DNA of 9,287 bases from an uncultured Clostridium sp. (GTDB lineage: Bacteria > Bacillota > Clostridia > Clostridiales > Clostridiaceae): positions 1 through 9,287 of the forward strand of contig CAMNZV010000043.1 of assembly GCA_946575275.1 (NCBI GenBank), given 5' to 3'. Positions 1 to 6,001 of the stretch are shown in pieces. Numbering within the stretch: the first letter of the stretch is position 1; each line of letters opens with the position of its first letter. The translations under genes were made by a program, and so were the position numbers. The notes under the pieces were generated by a model, which saw only the letters and a program-made list of their open reading frames with translations, did no database searches and was not told where the DNA came from.

Positions 1-24
1 CGAATAAAATTCAAGGTAAAGTAA
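1..24 (+). other. Possible last codons of an upstream gene (uncertain)
   Basis: Frame 1 reads seven sense codons (R-I-K-F-K-V-K) and stops with TAA at 22-24. Frame 3 is also open, up to TAA at 33-35. Either could be the 3' end of a gene lying mostly outside the window, but the piece is too short to identify. In Clostridioides difficile a GerS-type gene, an alanine racemase gene and the mazE-mazF pair are neighbours, so an alr gene on the left would be a reasonable expectation. That is inference, not something read here. Confidence 0.2.
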
Positions 25-61
25 TACTAATATAACATGTATTATTTATTTTGGTGGTAAG

Positions 62-652
62 ATGAAAAAGGAGTGGAAGTTTTATAAATATAGATGGATA
101 TTAATTGCATTAATTCCTATAATTGCAATGGTAACTATAATGCAATTTAGAAGAATTCTTATGCCAACAAATGAAGAAATACTTAAATATATAAGAAATG
201 CTAAGGGATATACATGTGACATAGAGTATGTAATTATAAATTCAAGAGGAGAATATACTGATAATGTTATAGCAGATTACAACAAGGGAGTAGGGGGAAG
301 TCTGATTTTTCAGGATAATAGGAAAAAATTATATAAAGAAGATATTATAAGTATTACTGAAAATAACTCTGAATATAACACTGACTACAATTCAGATATA
401 TTATATCCATTAGGTTTTGTAAATAAAGTTTTAGATGGAGATATAGTTAGTATAAATGAGGATATGGAAGAATGGGGTGATATAAAATATTTAGAGGTTA
501 ATGTAAATTTAGACAATAAAAATAACCATATGAAGAGCTTAAAGGTTTATATAAACAAAAAGGACAAGACTCCAATATTAATTAAAGTTTATGATAAGGA
601 TAATTGTGAGAAGGTAACAATTAAATTTAAAGATTTTAAATATAGTAACTAG
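62..652 (+). CDS. LolA/GerS-like membrane-anchored protein
   Basis: This 196-residue protein has a short basic N-terminus (residues 1-11), one hydrophobic segment at about 12-28, and a soluble domain of about 165 residues that should lie outside the membrane. The C-terminal part, with beta-strand-rich segments near 159-166 and 171-177 and a closing VTIKFKDFKY (185-194), resembles the end of the LolA-like fold used by clostridial GerS and GerS-related proteins. GerS of Clostridioides difficile is a lipoprotein needed for cortex breakdown during germination. Here no cysteine lies in or after the hydrophobic segment (the only ones are C52 and C182), so it is predicted to be an uncleaved signal-anchor protein, not a lipoprotein. 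The start is supported by GGTGG at 53-57. A position just upstream of mazE-mazF supports the GerS-neighbourhood reading. Family assignment is moderate, and a role in germination is inference. No clear terminator separates it from the next gene, which has its own promoter. Confidence 0.6.
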   Translation: MKKEWKFYKYRWILIALIPIIAMVTIMQFRRILMPTNEEILKYIRNAKGYTCDIEYVIINSRGEYTDNVIADYNKGVGGSLIFQDNRKKLYKEDIISITENNSEYNTDYNSDILYPLGFVNKVLDGDIVSINEDMEEWGDIKYLEVNVNLDNKNNHMKSLKVYINKKDKTPILIKVYDKDNCEKVTIKFKDFKYSN

Positions 653-729
653 ATAAAAGAGGTACATATAAAATTAACTGTTAAAATAACTGGTAATAAA
701 GAATATTTTGTAAATAAATATATATTTCT

Positions 730-759
730 TTGACATAATGACGTAACATGAAATATAAT
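730..759 (+). promoter_or_regulatory. Consensus sigma-A promoter of the mazEF module
   Basis: TTGACA at 730-735 and TATAAT at 754-759 are both perfect hexamers, separated by 18 bases. Transcription should begin near 766, giving a leader of about 30 bases before the ATG at 798, which has AGGAGG at 785-790. The promoter lies between the LolA/GerS-like gene and the antitoxin gene, so the toxin-antitoxin pair can be transcribed on its own. I see no obvious inverted repeat over the hexamers that would mark a classical MazE operator. Confidence 0.85.
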
Positions 760-797
760 TTATACATAGAAACTCTTTACTACCAGGAGGATTAAAT

Positions 798-1028
798 ATG
801 TTAGTTTATGAGAAATACGATGATTATTTAAAAAGAATTATAAAAACAGATAAAAATAGTAAATTAAATAGCGGTACCACAATACAATATAATAATGAAG
901 AAGAATTGTTTAATATTATGAAAGATGGATATATGGCCATGGGAAATATTAATTTGCAGAAGGCATATAATATTAAAAATGAACTTATTGAAATACAAGA
1001 ATATGAAACATGGCTTAGCGGAGTGTGA
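798..1028 (+). CDS. mazE: MazE-like antitoxin, short, no visible RHH domain
   Basis: This 76-residue protein is encoded immediately upstream of mazF. Residues 40-53 ([14 protein letters not shown]) resemble the start of the C-terminal tail of Bacillus EndoAI (MRRGYMEMAKINL), the part of MazE that wraps around and blocks MazF. The acidic stretch after it (61-72) is also typical of such a tail. Its N-terminal 35-40 residues do not look like the usual ribbon-helix-helix DNA-binding domain: there is no KISLP-type strand, and the stretch before the tail is shorter than in EndoAI. The start follows a strong AGGAGG at 785-790 with a seven-base spacer. The stop overlaps the region of the mazF start, which suggests translational coupling. 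The antitoxin role rests on gene order and the tail motif and is fairly likely. Autoregulation by DNA binding is doubtful. Confidence 0.7.
   Translation: MLVYEKYDDYLKRIIKTDKNSKLNSGTTIQYNNEEELFNIMKDGYMAMGNINLQKAYNIKNELIEIQEYETWLSGV
1020..1023 (+). promoter_or_regulatory. Weak RBS inside the end of the antitoxin gene, used for mazF
   Basis: GGAG sits inside the last codons of the antitoxin gene, 13 bases before the ATG at 1037 and 22 bases before the ATG at 1046. It is the only Shine-Dalgarno-like match near the mazF start, so it favours 1037 over 1046 and over the GTG at 1025, which would have almost no spacer. The long spacing suggests toxin translation is weak or depends on ribosomes finishing the antitoxin gene. 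Confidence 0.5.
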
Positions 1029-1036
1029 TTTTTCAA

Positions 1037-1390
1037 ATGACGACTATGGTAGTAAAAAGAGGAGATATTTTTTATGCGGATTTAAGCCCCGTAATAGGAT
1101 CAGAACAGGGTGGGATAAGACCTGTAATTATAATGCAAAATGATATAGGAAATAGATATAGCCCAACAGTTATTGTAGCAGCAATAACATCACAAATTAA
1201 CAAAGCTAAATTACCAACACATGTGGAAATTTCATCAGTGGAATATGGGCTAAATAGGGATTCGGTTGTTTTGCTTGAACAAATAAGAACTTTAGATAAA
1301 AAGAGATTAAAAGAGAAAATTGGGCATATGACAGATTCTGATATGCAGAAGGTAAATAAAGCTTTACTTATAAGTTTAAGCCTGGTTTAG
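1037..1390 (+). CDS. mazF: MazF/EndoA endoribonuclease toxin
   Basis: This 117-residue toxin of the PemK/MazF family is very close to Bacillus subtilis EndoA (NdoA). That enzyme cuts single-stranded mRNA at UACAU sites, a specificity recalled from the family. Visible signatures are [13 protein letters not shown] (6-18), [10 protein letters not shown] (21-30), the QNDIGN loop (34-39), AAITSQ (48-53), [10 protein letters not shown] (56-65) and the [11 protein letters not shown] stretch (75-85). By alignment to EndoA the catalytic Arg and Thr are R28 and T51, and both are present, so the toxin looks intact and active. A longer reading from GTG at 1025 is possible, but the EndoA family starts at or just before VKRGD, so ATG 1037 (or 1046) is preferred. 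The gene overlaps nothing beyond the antitoxin's stop region and is followed by an intrinsic terminator. Confidence 0.95.
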   Translation: MTTMVVKRGDIFYADLSPVIGSEQGGIRPVIIMQNDIGNRYSPTVIVAAITSQINKAKLPTHVEISSVEYGLNRDSVVLLEQIRTLDKKRLKEKIGHMTDSDMQKVNKALLISLSLV

Positions 1391-1405
1391 AATAATATAA
1401 AATTT

Positions 1406-1443
1406 AAGTGACTTTTCAAGTGAATTGGGAAGTCACTTTTTTT
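1406..1443 (+). terminator. Intrinsic terminator after mazF
   Basis: AAGTGACTT (1406-1414) and AAGTCACTT (1430-1438) are perfect reverse complements. The stem can extend inward through G-U pairs and one C-G pair, leaving a loop of about nine bases. A run of seven T (1437-1443) overlaps and follows the right arm. It lies 15 bases past the mazF stop. Confidence 0.88.
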
Positions 1444-1531
1444 AAAAAGATATTAGTATATACTATTTAACAATTTACCACTAAAAAGTATAACAAATTT
1501 AAAATATTGAGTATACAAGGGTGGCATTTTA

Positions 1532-1540
1532 TGTTATTAT
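1532..1540 (+). promoter_or_regulatory. Candidate extended -10 promoter for the transketolase operon
   Basis: TG-T-TATTAT (TG at 1532-1533, TATTAT at 1535-1540) fits an extended -10 element, about 48 bases upstream of the ATG at 1588. No good -35 lies at the right distance: TTGAGT at 1507-1512 is 22 bases away and ATACAA at 1513-1518 is a poor match. A promoter is needed here because a terminator lies just upstream, but the exact element is uncertain. Confidence 0.45.
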
Positions 1541-1587
1541 AAGTAATGTAAAAAGAAAGTTGATTTTATTTAGGAGGAAAATATACT

Positions 1588-2409
1588 ATGAATAGTAAGC
1601 AAGAATTAATAGAAATTTCTAAGCAAATTAGAAAAGATATTGTTGAAATGTTAACTGAATCAGCATCAGGACATCCAGGGGGATCATTATCTGCAGCAGA
1701 TATTGTAACTACATTATTTTTTAAGGAATTAAATATAGATCCTAAAAATCCAAAGGATGAAAATAGAGATAGATTTGTATTGTCAAAAGGACATGCTGCA
1801 CCAGTGCTATATAGTGCTCTTGCAAGAAGAGGATTTTTCGACCCTAAAGAATTAAATACATTAAGAAAGATTAATTCAAAATTACAAGGACACCCTAATA
1901 TGAATGATGTTCAAGGTATAGATATGTCAACAGGTTCTTTAGGACAAGGTATATCAGCAGCAGTGGGTATGGCTTTAGCTGGGAAGACAGATAATAAAAC
2001 ATATAGGGTATATGCACTTTTAGGTGATGGAGAATTAGAAGAAGGTCAAGTGTGGGAGGCTTCAATGGCTGCTGCACATTACAATTTAGATAATATGACA
2101 ATTTTCATTGATTCAAATGGACTTCAAATTGATGGTGATGTATCGGAGGTTATGAATCCAAAACCTATAGATAAAAAGTTTGAAGCATTTGGATGGAATG
2201 TTCTAATTATAGATGGACATAATTATGACGAAATAATAGAGGCAATAGAGAAAGCTAAAGGACATAAAGGGCAACCTACAGCAATAATTTGTAATACTGT
2301 AAAGGGTAAAGGTGTATCTTTTATGGAAAATGAGGCCTCTTGGCATGGAACAGCACCAAGTATGGAACAATGCAAGAAGGCACTTTCAGAAATAGGAGGT
2401 AATCTATAA
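1588..2409 (+). CDS. Transketolase, N-terminal (TPP-binding) subunit
   Basis: This 273-residue protein is the N-terminal half of a split transketolase, which moves two-carbon ketol units between sugar phosphates in the non-oxidative pentose phosphate pathway in the cytoplasm. Transketolase landmarks are SGHPGGSLS (27-35), SKGHA (66-70), QGHP (100-103), TGSLGQG (115-121), the thiamine diphosphate/Mg motif starting GDGELEEGQ (146-154) and ending at N177, and KGKG with H253 in WHG (252-254). The length is right for the PP domain alone. AGGAGG at 1572-1577 supports the start. The next gene encodes the Pyr domain and overlaps by one base (TAATG), so the subunits are translationally coupled and should assemble in equal amounts. 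Split transketolases are common in clostridia and archaea, so this is not a broken gene. A 1-deoxyxylulose-5-phosphate synthase is excluded by size and motif set. Confidence 0.96.
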   Translation: MNSKQELIEISKQIRKDIVEMLTESASGHPGGSLSAADIVTTLFFKELNIDPKNPKDENRDRFVLSKGHAAPVLYSALARRGFFDPKELNTLRKINSKLQGHPNMNDVQGIDMSTGSLGQGISAAVGMALAGKTDNKTYRVYALLGDGELEEGQVWEASMAAAHYNLDNMTIFIDSNGLQIDGDVSEVMNPKPIDKKFEAFGWNVLIIDGHNYDEIIEAIEKAKGHKGQPTAIICNTVKGKGVSFMENEASWHGTAPSMEQCKKALSEIGGNL

Positions 2410-3353
2410 TGAGTAATAAATTAGCAACAAGAGAAGCTTATGGGGCAGCACTAAAAGAATTAGCAGTTACTAATAAAAATATAGTGGTTTTGGATGCAGA
2501 CTTATCAAAGTCTACCAAAACAGCAGATTTTAAAGCTGTAGCTTCGGACAGATTCTTTAATATGGGTATTGCCGAAGCAAATATGATGGGTGTTGCAGCT
2601 GGTATGTCAACTTGTGGTAAGATACCTTATGTAAGTACCTTTGCAATGTTTGCAGCTGGAAGGGCTTTTGAACAAATAAGAAATTCAATTTGTTATCCAA
2701 ATCTTAACGTTAAGATTTGTGCAACTCATGCAGGATTAACAGTAGGGGAAGATGGTGCTACCCATCAAGCAATAGAAGATATTTCTTTAATGAGAAGCAT
2801 TCCTAATATGACTGTTATAAATCCAGCAGATGATATAGAAACTGAGGCAGCTATAAAGGCAATTGCAACATACAATGGACCATGTTATGTAAGGCTTGGA
2901 AGAATGGCTGTAGAAAGAGTTAATACTAATGATAACTATAAATTTGAAATTGGAAAAGGAGTAGTATTAGCAGAAGGTAGAGATGCTACTATTATAGCAA
3001 CAGGAATTATGGTTGAAGCAGCTATTAAGGCGAAGGAAGAGTTGAAAAGTGAAGGTATAGATGTAGCTGTTATAAATATTCATACAATAAAACCAATGGA
3101 TAGTAATTTAATAGTTGAATTTGCTAAAAAGACTGGGTTATTAGTAACAGCAGAAGAACATAGTATTATTGGGGGACTTGGTTCTGCAGTAGCAGAGGTG
3201 GTATCTGAAAGTTATCCAGTACCTGTAATAAGAATAGGAGTTAAGGATACCTTTGGTGAGAGTGGTAAGCCATCTGAATTATTAGAAAAGTATGGGTTAA
3301 CATCTGAAGACATAAAAAATGCCGTTAAAAATGGCATTAACAATAAAAAGTAA
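2409..3353 (+). CDS. Transketolase, C-terminal (pyrimidine-binding) subunit
   Basis: This 314-residue partner carries the pyrimidine-binding domain and the C-terminal transketolase domain. It shows LDADLSKS (28-35), FFNMGIAEANMMG (49-61) with the conserved Glu at E56 that activates thiamine diphosphate, STFAMF (76-81), ATHAGLTVGEDGATHQ (105-120), the INPAD loop (137-141), and a C-terminal domain with HTIKPMD (225-231) and TAEEHSIIGGLGSAVAE (247-263). The start ATG overlaps the stop of the first half and is preceded by AGGAGG (2394-2399) within that gene. Together with its neighbour it makes a complete transketolase of about 587 residues in two chains. A pyruvate dehydrogenase E1 beta or DXS C-terminal subunit would share the fold, but the pairing and motifs favour transketolase. 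A strong terminator follows. Confidence 0.95.
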   Translation: MSNKLATREAYGAALKELAVTNKNIVVLDADLSKSTKTADFKAVASDRFFNMGIAEANMMGVAAGMSTCGKIPYVSTFAMFAAGRAFEQIRNSICYPNLNVKICATHAGLTVGEDGATHQAIEDISLMRSIPNMTVINPADDIETEAAIKAIATYNGPCYVRLGRMAVERVNTNDNYKFEIGKGVVLAEGRDATIIATGIMVEAAIKAKEELKSEGIDVAVINIHTIKPMDSNLIVEFAKKTGLLVTAEEHSIIGGLGSAVAEVVSESYPVPVIRIGVKDTFGESGKPSELLEKYGLTSEDIKNAVKNGINNKK

Positions 3354-3371
3354 TATATTAATAATATTTTT

Positions 3372-3412
3372 TACAAGGTACAAATCAATTAAATTTGTAC
3401 CTTGTATTTTTT
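3372..3412 (+). terminator. Strong intrinsic terminator after the transketolase pair
   Basis: A perfect 14-base stem has its left arm at 3372-3385 (TACAAGGTACAAAT) and its right arm at 3393-3406. The loop is seven bases (3386-3392) and six T follow (3407-3412). It starts 19 bases after the stop of the second transketolase gene. Its right arm and T-run overlap the candidate promoter of the next gene. Confidence 0.92.
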
Positions 3413-3420
3413 ATTATAAT
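3395..3420 (+). promoter_or_regulatory. Candidate promoter for the YitT-family gene
   Basis: A perfect TATAAT at 3415-3420 lies 58 bases upstream of the ATG at 3479. The best -35 (TTGTAC, 3395-3400) gives a spacer of only 14 bases and sits in the right arm of the terminator. A promoter is expected because the terminator isolates this gene, but the short spacer keeps confidence low. Confidence 0.38.
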
Positions 3421-3478
3421 TTTTAAAATTAGTGGAAAGATAAATATAAGACTTATTATTGGAGGGAGCAGTTTATTT

Positions 3479-4318
3479 ATGTTTAAACAAAACTTTAATA
3501 TAATTATTGGTATAATTTTAGTTGCAATTTCTTTAGAATATTTTTTTATTCCAAATGGTATAGCATCAGGAGGCATATCAGGTTTAGCTATTGTTGTTAA
3601 TAGTATATTTCCAAAACTTAATGTAAGTATTGTAACCTTAGCATTTAATATTGTGTTGTTTATTATTTCATTTATTTTAGTTGGTGGGGGATTTGGGAAA
3701 AATACTGTTTATACAAGTGTTCTATTGTCATTAGTTATGTGGATAATAGAGGTGTATCTTAATCCATTTGCTATAACTACTGACTTAATGCTAGCAACCA
3801 TATTTGGATCTATAATATCTGCAATTGGAAGTGCAATAGTATTTGTTAATAATTCATCTACAGGAGGTACAGATATAATTGCCAAAATTTTAAATAAATA
3901 CTTTGATTTAGATCTTGGAAAGGGAATATTAATAGTAGACTGTGTTATTACAGTTATTGCAATGATAATTTTAGGAATAGATGTAGGTCTTTATTCTTTT
4001 TTTAGTGTAATTATTTTAGGGGTGGCTATTGATAGATTCATAGATGGGTTTAATACAAGTAAGGAAATCCTTATTATGAGCAATCAATATGATAAAATTA
4101 GTGAGTATATTATGAAAAATCTAGAAAGAGGCTGTACATATATTAAATGTGAGGGAGCATATTCTAAAACCGAGATTAAAGCAATATATTCTGTTATGGG
4201 AAGAAGTGAATTTATTAAATTAAGAAAATTTATTTTAGAAATAGATAATAATGCTTTTATTAGCATACGTGAGTCTTATGAAATATTTGGTGAAGGATTT
4301 AAAAAAATGAAGGATTAA
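3479..4318 (+). CDS. YitT family membrane protein with C-terminal DUF2179 domain
   Basis: From ATG 3479 this is a 279-residue protein, the usual length of the YitT family. About five hydrophobic segments lie near 7-24, 49-69, 77-95, 103-123 and 149-186 (the last long enough to be two). Family landmarks are FIPNGIASGGISGLA (23-37) and NSSTGGTDIIA (125-135), followed by a cytoplasmic DUF2179 domain (about 195-275) containing ERGCTYI (216-222), GAYS (226-229) and VMGRSE (239-244). The function of the family is not firmly known; transport or small-molecule binding roles are suggested for relatives. GGAGGGAG at 3461-3468 supports this start. A longer reading from TTG at 3395 would begin inside the terminator and is rejected. 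The gene stands alone between a terminator and the ftsE promoter. Confidence 0.93.
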   Translation: MFKQNFNIIIGIILVAISLEYFFIPNGIASGGISGLAIVVNSIFPKLNVSIVTLAFNIVLFIISFILVGGGFGKNTVYTSVLLSLVMWIIEVYLNPFAITTDLMLATIFGSIISAIGSAIVFVNNSSTGGTDIIAKILNKYFDLDLGKGILIVDCVITVIAMIILGIDVGLYSFFSVIILGVAIDRFIDGFNTSKEILIMSNQYDKISEYIMKNLERGCTYIKCEGAYSKTEIKAIYSVMGRSEFIKLRKFILEIDNNAFISIRESYEIFGEGFKKMKD

Positions 4319-4336
4319 ACTAAAAAAGAAACAAAT

Positions 4337-4366
4337 TTGTTGTCCATTTTTGTGTTATGTTATAAT
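4337..4366 (+). promoter_or_regulatory. Extended -10 promoter of the ftsE operon
   Basis: TATAAT at 4361-4366 is preceded by TG at 4358-4359, giving TGnTATAAT. A -35 can be TTGTTG (4337-4342, spacer 18) or TTGTCC (4340-4345, spacer 15). Transcription would begin near 4373, giving a leader of about 50 bases to the ATG at 4425. The palindrome ACAAATTTGT (4331-4340) overlaps the -35. Confidence 0.75.
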
Positions 4367-4424
4367 ATAAAATATATTAATAAGATTTTAGTTTGAAATA
4401 CTAAATAATTTAAGGAGTGTTAAG

Positions 4425-5111
4425 ATGATAAAGTTTAATAATATATCAAAATTGTATACTAACAATGTAAAAGCATTATCGGATGTTAATATGGAAATAG
4501 AGCAAGGTGATTTTGTTTTCTTAGTTGGACCTTCAGGAGCTGGTAAATCAACAATAATAAAGATGCTATTAAAAGAAATTGAACCTACATCAGGGTCAAT
4601 TAGTGTAGGTAATACGAATTTAGCTAAATTATCTAGGGGACAAATTCCCTATTACAGAAGAAAAATTGGGATGGTTTTTCAAGATTTTAGATTAATACCA
4701 AATCTAAATGTATATGAAAATGTTGCATTTGCAATGAAGGTAGTTGAAGCAACACCAAGAGAAATCAAGAAAAGAGTTCCAATAGTACTATCTTTAGTTG
4801 GATTGTCACATAAGTATAAAATGTTTCCAAATGAATTATCAGGAGGAGAACAACAAAGGGTTTCCCTTGCAAGAGCAATTGTAAATAATCCAACTGTATT
4901 AATTGCAGACGAACCTACAGGAAACCTAGATCCAGAAACAGCAAAGGAAATTATGACACTTTTACTTGATGTAAACAAGTCAGGAACAACAATACTAATG
5001 GCAACTCATGCAAAGGATATAGTTGATAGTATGAAAAAGAGGGTTATTGCATTAGAAGGTGGTAACATAATTAGAGACGAAAAGAGAGGTATGTACGAAT
5101 ATGAAAATTAA
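4425..5111 (+). CDS. ftsE: FtsE, ATPase of the FtsEX cell-division/envelope complex
   Basis: This 228-residue ABC ATPase has all motifs of an active nucleotide-binding domain: Walker A GPSGAGKS (35-42), Q-loop Q86, signature LSGGEQQR (138-145), Walker B VLIADEP (158-164) with catalytic E163, D-loop GNLD (166-169) and H-loop H195. The length and the RKIGMVFQDFRL region (79-90) fit FtsE. It acts on the cytoplasmic side of the membrane with FtsX. In Gram-positive relatives the complex does not transport a substrate but drives conformational change that activates peptidoglycan hydrolases (CwlO in Bacillus, PcsB in Streptococcus). AAGGAG at 4412-4417 supports the start. It is the first gene of a four-gene operon and overlaps ftsX by 11 bases, typical of coupled translation. 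Confidence 0.97.
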   Translation: MIKFNNISKLYTNNVKALSDVNMEIEQGDFVFLVGPSGAGKSTIIKMLLKEIEPTSGSISVGNTNLAKLSRGQIPYYRRKIGMVFQDFRLIPNLNVYENVAFAMKVVEATPREIKKRVPIVLSLVGLSHKYKMFPNELSGGEQQRVSLARAIVNNPTVLIADEPTGNLDPETAKEIMTLLLDVNKSGTTILMATHAKDIVDSMKKRVIALEGGNIIRDEKRGMYEYEN

Positions 5112-5988
5112 TACAGTAAACTACTTAATAAGTGATGCATTTAAAAGTTTGAAAAGAAACAAAACTATAAGTGCTGCATCAATAATTACAGTTTTTATTA
5201 CATTTATTGTTTTGGGAGTTTTTGTATTGTTAGCATTAAATGCAAATTCCATTGCCTCAGGATTAGAAGATAAGATTCAAATTAAGGTATATTTAGACAA
5301 TGATATAAAATTAATTGATGATAGAGAATTACAAATTAAACTAAGAGAGGAAGAAGGGGTAGAAAGTATTCAATATGAATCAAAAGAAGATGCATATAAA
5401 AGTGTTCAGGAAAATAATCCAAACTTTTTAAAAGGATATACTTTAGAAAAAAACCCATTCCCAGCTTCTTATATAGTTAATTTAACAGATGCTAGTAGAA
5501 TAGATGAAATTGTAAAAGATATTGAAACACTTCCAGGCGTTGAGGAGGTTAGTCGAGATCAAGATATACTTCAAACAATGCAAAGTATAATTAATGGAGT
5601 TAGGTGGATTGGATTATCAATATTTGTAATATTAATTGGAGTATCCATATTCTTAATAATGAATACAACCAAATTAACTGTATATGCAAGAAGAAGAGAA
5701 GTTGGAATAATGAAATTTGTAGGTGCAACTGATTGGTTTATAAGATGGCCATTTATAATAGAGGGAATGGTTATTGGTTTTATTGGGACTATATTGTCTA
5801 TAATTCCATTGTACTTTGGTTATAATTATGTATGTAATTCAATAATCAATTCTTTATCCTTTATGACGTTTTCAATAATTAGCCCAGGATATGTAGTAAC
5901 AGTTTTATTAGGTTTATTTGCATTAGGTGGAATTATTGTTGGTGGAATAGCAAGTTTCTTAGCATTAAGAAAGTTCTTAAAGGTATAA
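5101..5988 (+). CDS. ftsX: FtsX, membrane subunit of FtsEX
   Basis: This 295-residue FtsX has four membrane segments (about 24-46, 168-188, 217-238, 264-288). A single large extracellular loop (about 47-167) includes the conserved NPFPASY (118-124) and a V-E-E-V turn after LPG (144-150). After the second segment comes the conserved cytoplasmic stretch TTKLTVYARRREVGIMKFVGAT (189-210), the coupling region to FtsE. The extracellular loop is where partner hydrolases or adaptors dock in relatives; no such partner gene lies in this window. The start ATG lies within the end of ftsE, with AGAGGT at 5085-5090 as a modest Shine-Dalgarno. It is followed 13 bases later by the protease gene. Confidence 0.96.
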   Translation: MKINTVNYLISDAFKSLKRNKTISAASIITVFITFIVLGVFVLLALNANSIASGLEDKIQIKVYLDNDIKLIDDRELQIKLREEEGVESIQYESKEDAYKSVQENNPNFLKGYTLEKNPFPASYIVNLTDASRIDEIVKDIETLPGVEEVSRDQDILQTMQSIINGVRWIGLSIFVILIGVSIFLIMNTTKLTVYARRREVGIMKFVGATDWFIRWPFIIEGMVIGFIGTILSIIPLYFGYNYVCNSIINSLSFMTFSIISPGYVVTVLLGLFALGGIIVGGIASFLALRKFLKV

Positions 5989-6001
5989 TAAGGAGATATA
6001 T

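Noticed and set aside
660..700. Terminator between the LolA/GerS-like gene and the antitoxin gene
   Set aside because: Only a five-base GTTA-type pairing is visible, with no T-run, so it cannot be supported.
824..1036. Antisense reading frame opposite the antitoxin gene
   Set aside because: It lacks a ribosome binding site and family features, and the + strand gene in this place has a perfect promoter and a strong Shine-Dalgarno.
3318..3338. Six-base hairpin AATGCC/GGCATT near the end of the second transketolase gene
   Set aside because: It is short, lies inside coding sequence and has no T-run. A much better terminator follows at 3372-3412.
1588..3353. Transketolase gene broken by a frameshift into two frames
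   Set aside because: Each half has its own AGGAGG and ATG, and the junction falls between complete domains with a TAATG overlap. Split transketolases are normal in clostridia.
3395..3478. Longer YitT-family protein starting at TTG 3395
   Set aside because: That start lies inside the terminator hairpin with no ribosome binding site. ATG 3479 has GGAGGGAG and gives the normal family length.
4679..4978. 99-codon antisense frame inside ftsE
   Set aside because: It lies opposite the conserved signature and Walker B region and has no initiation signals. It is a shadow of ftsE codon usage.
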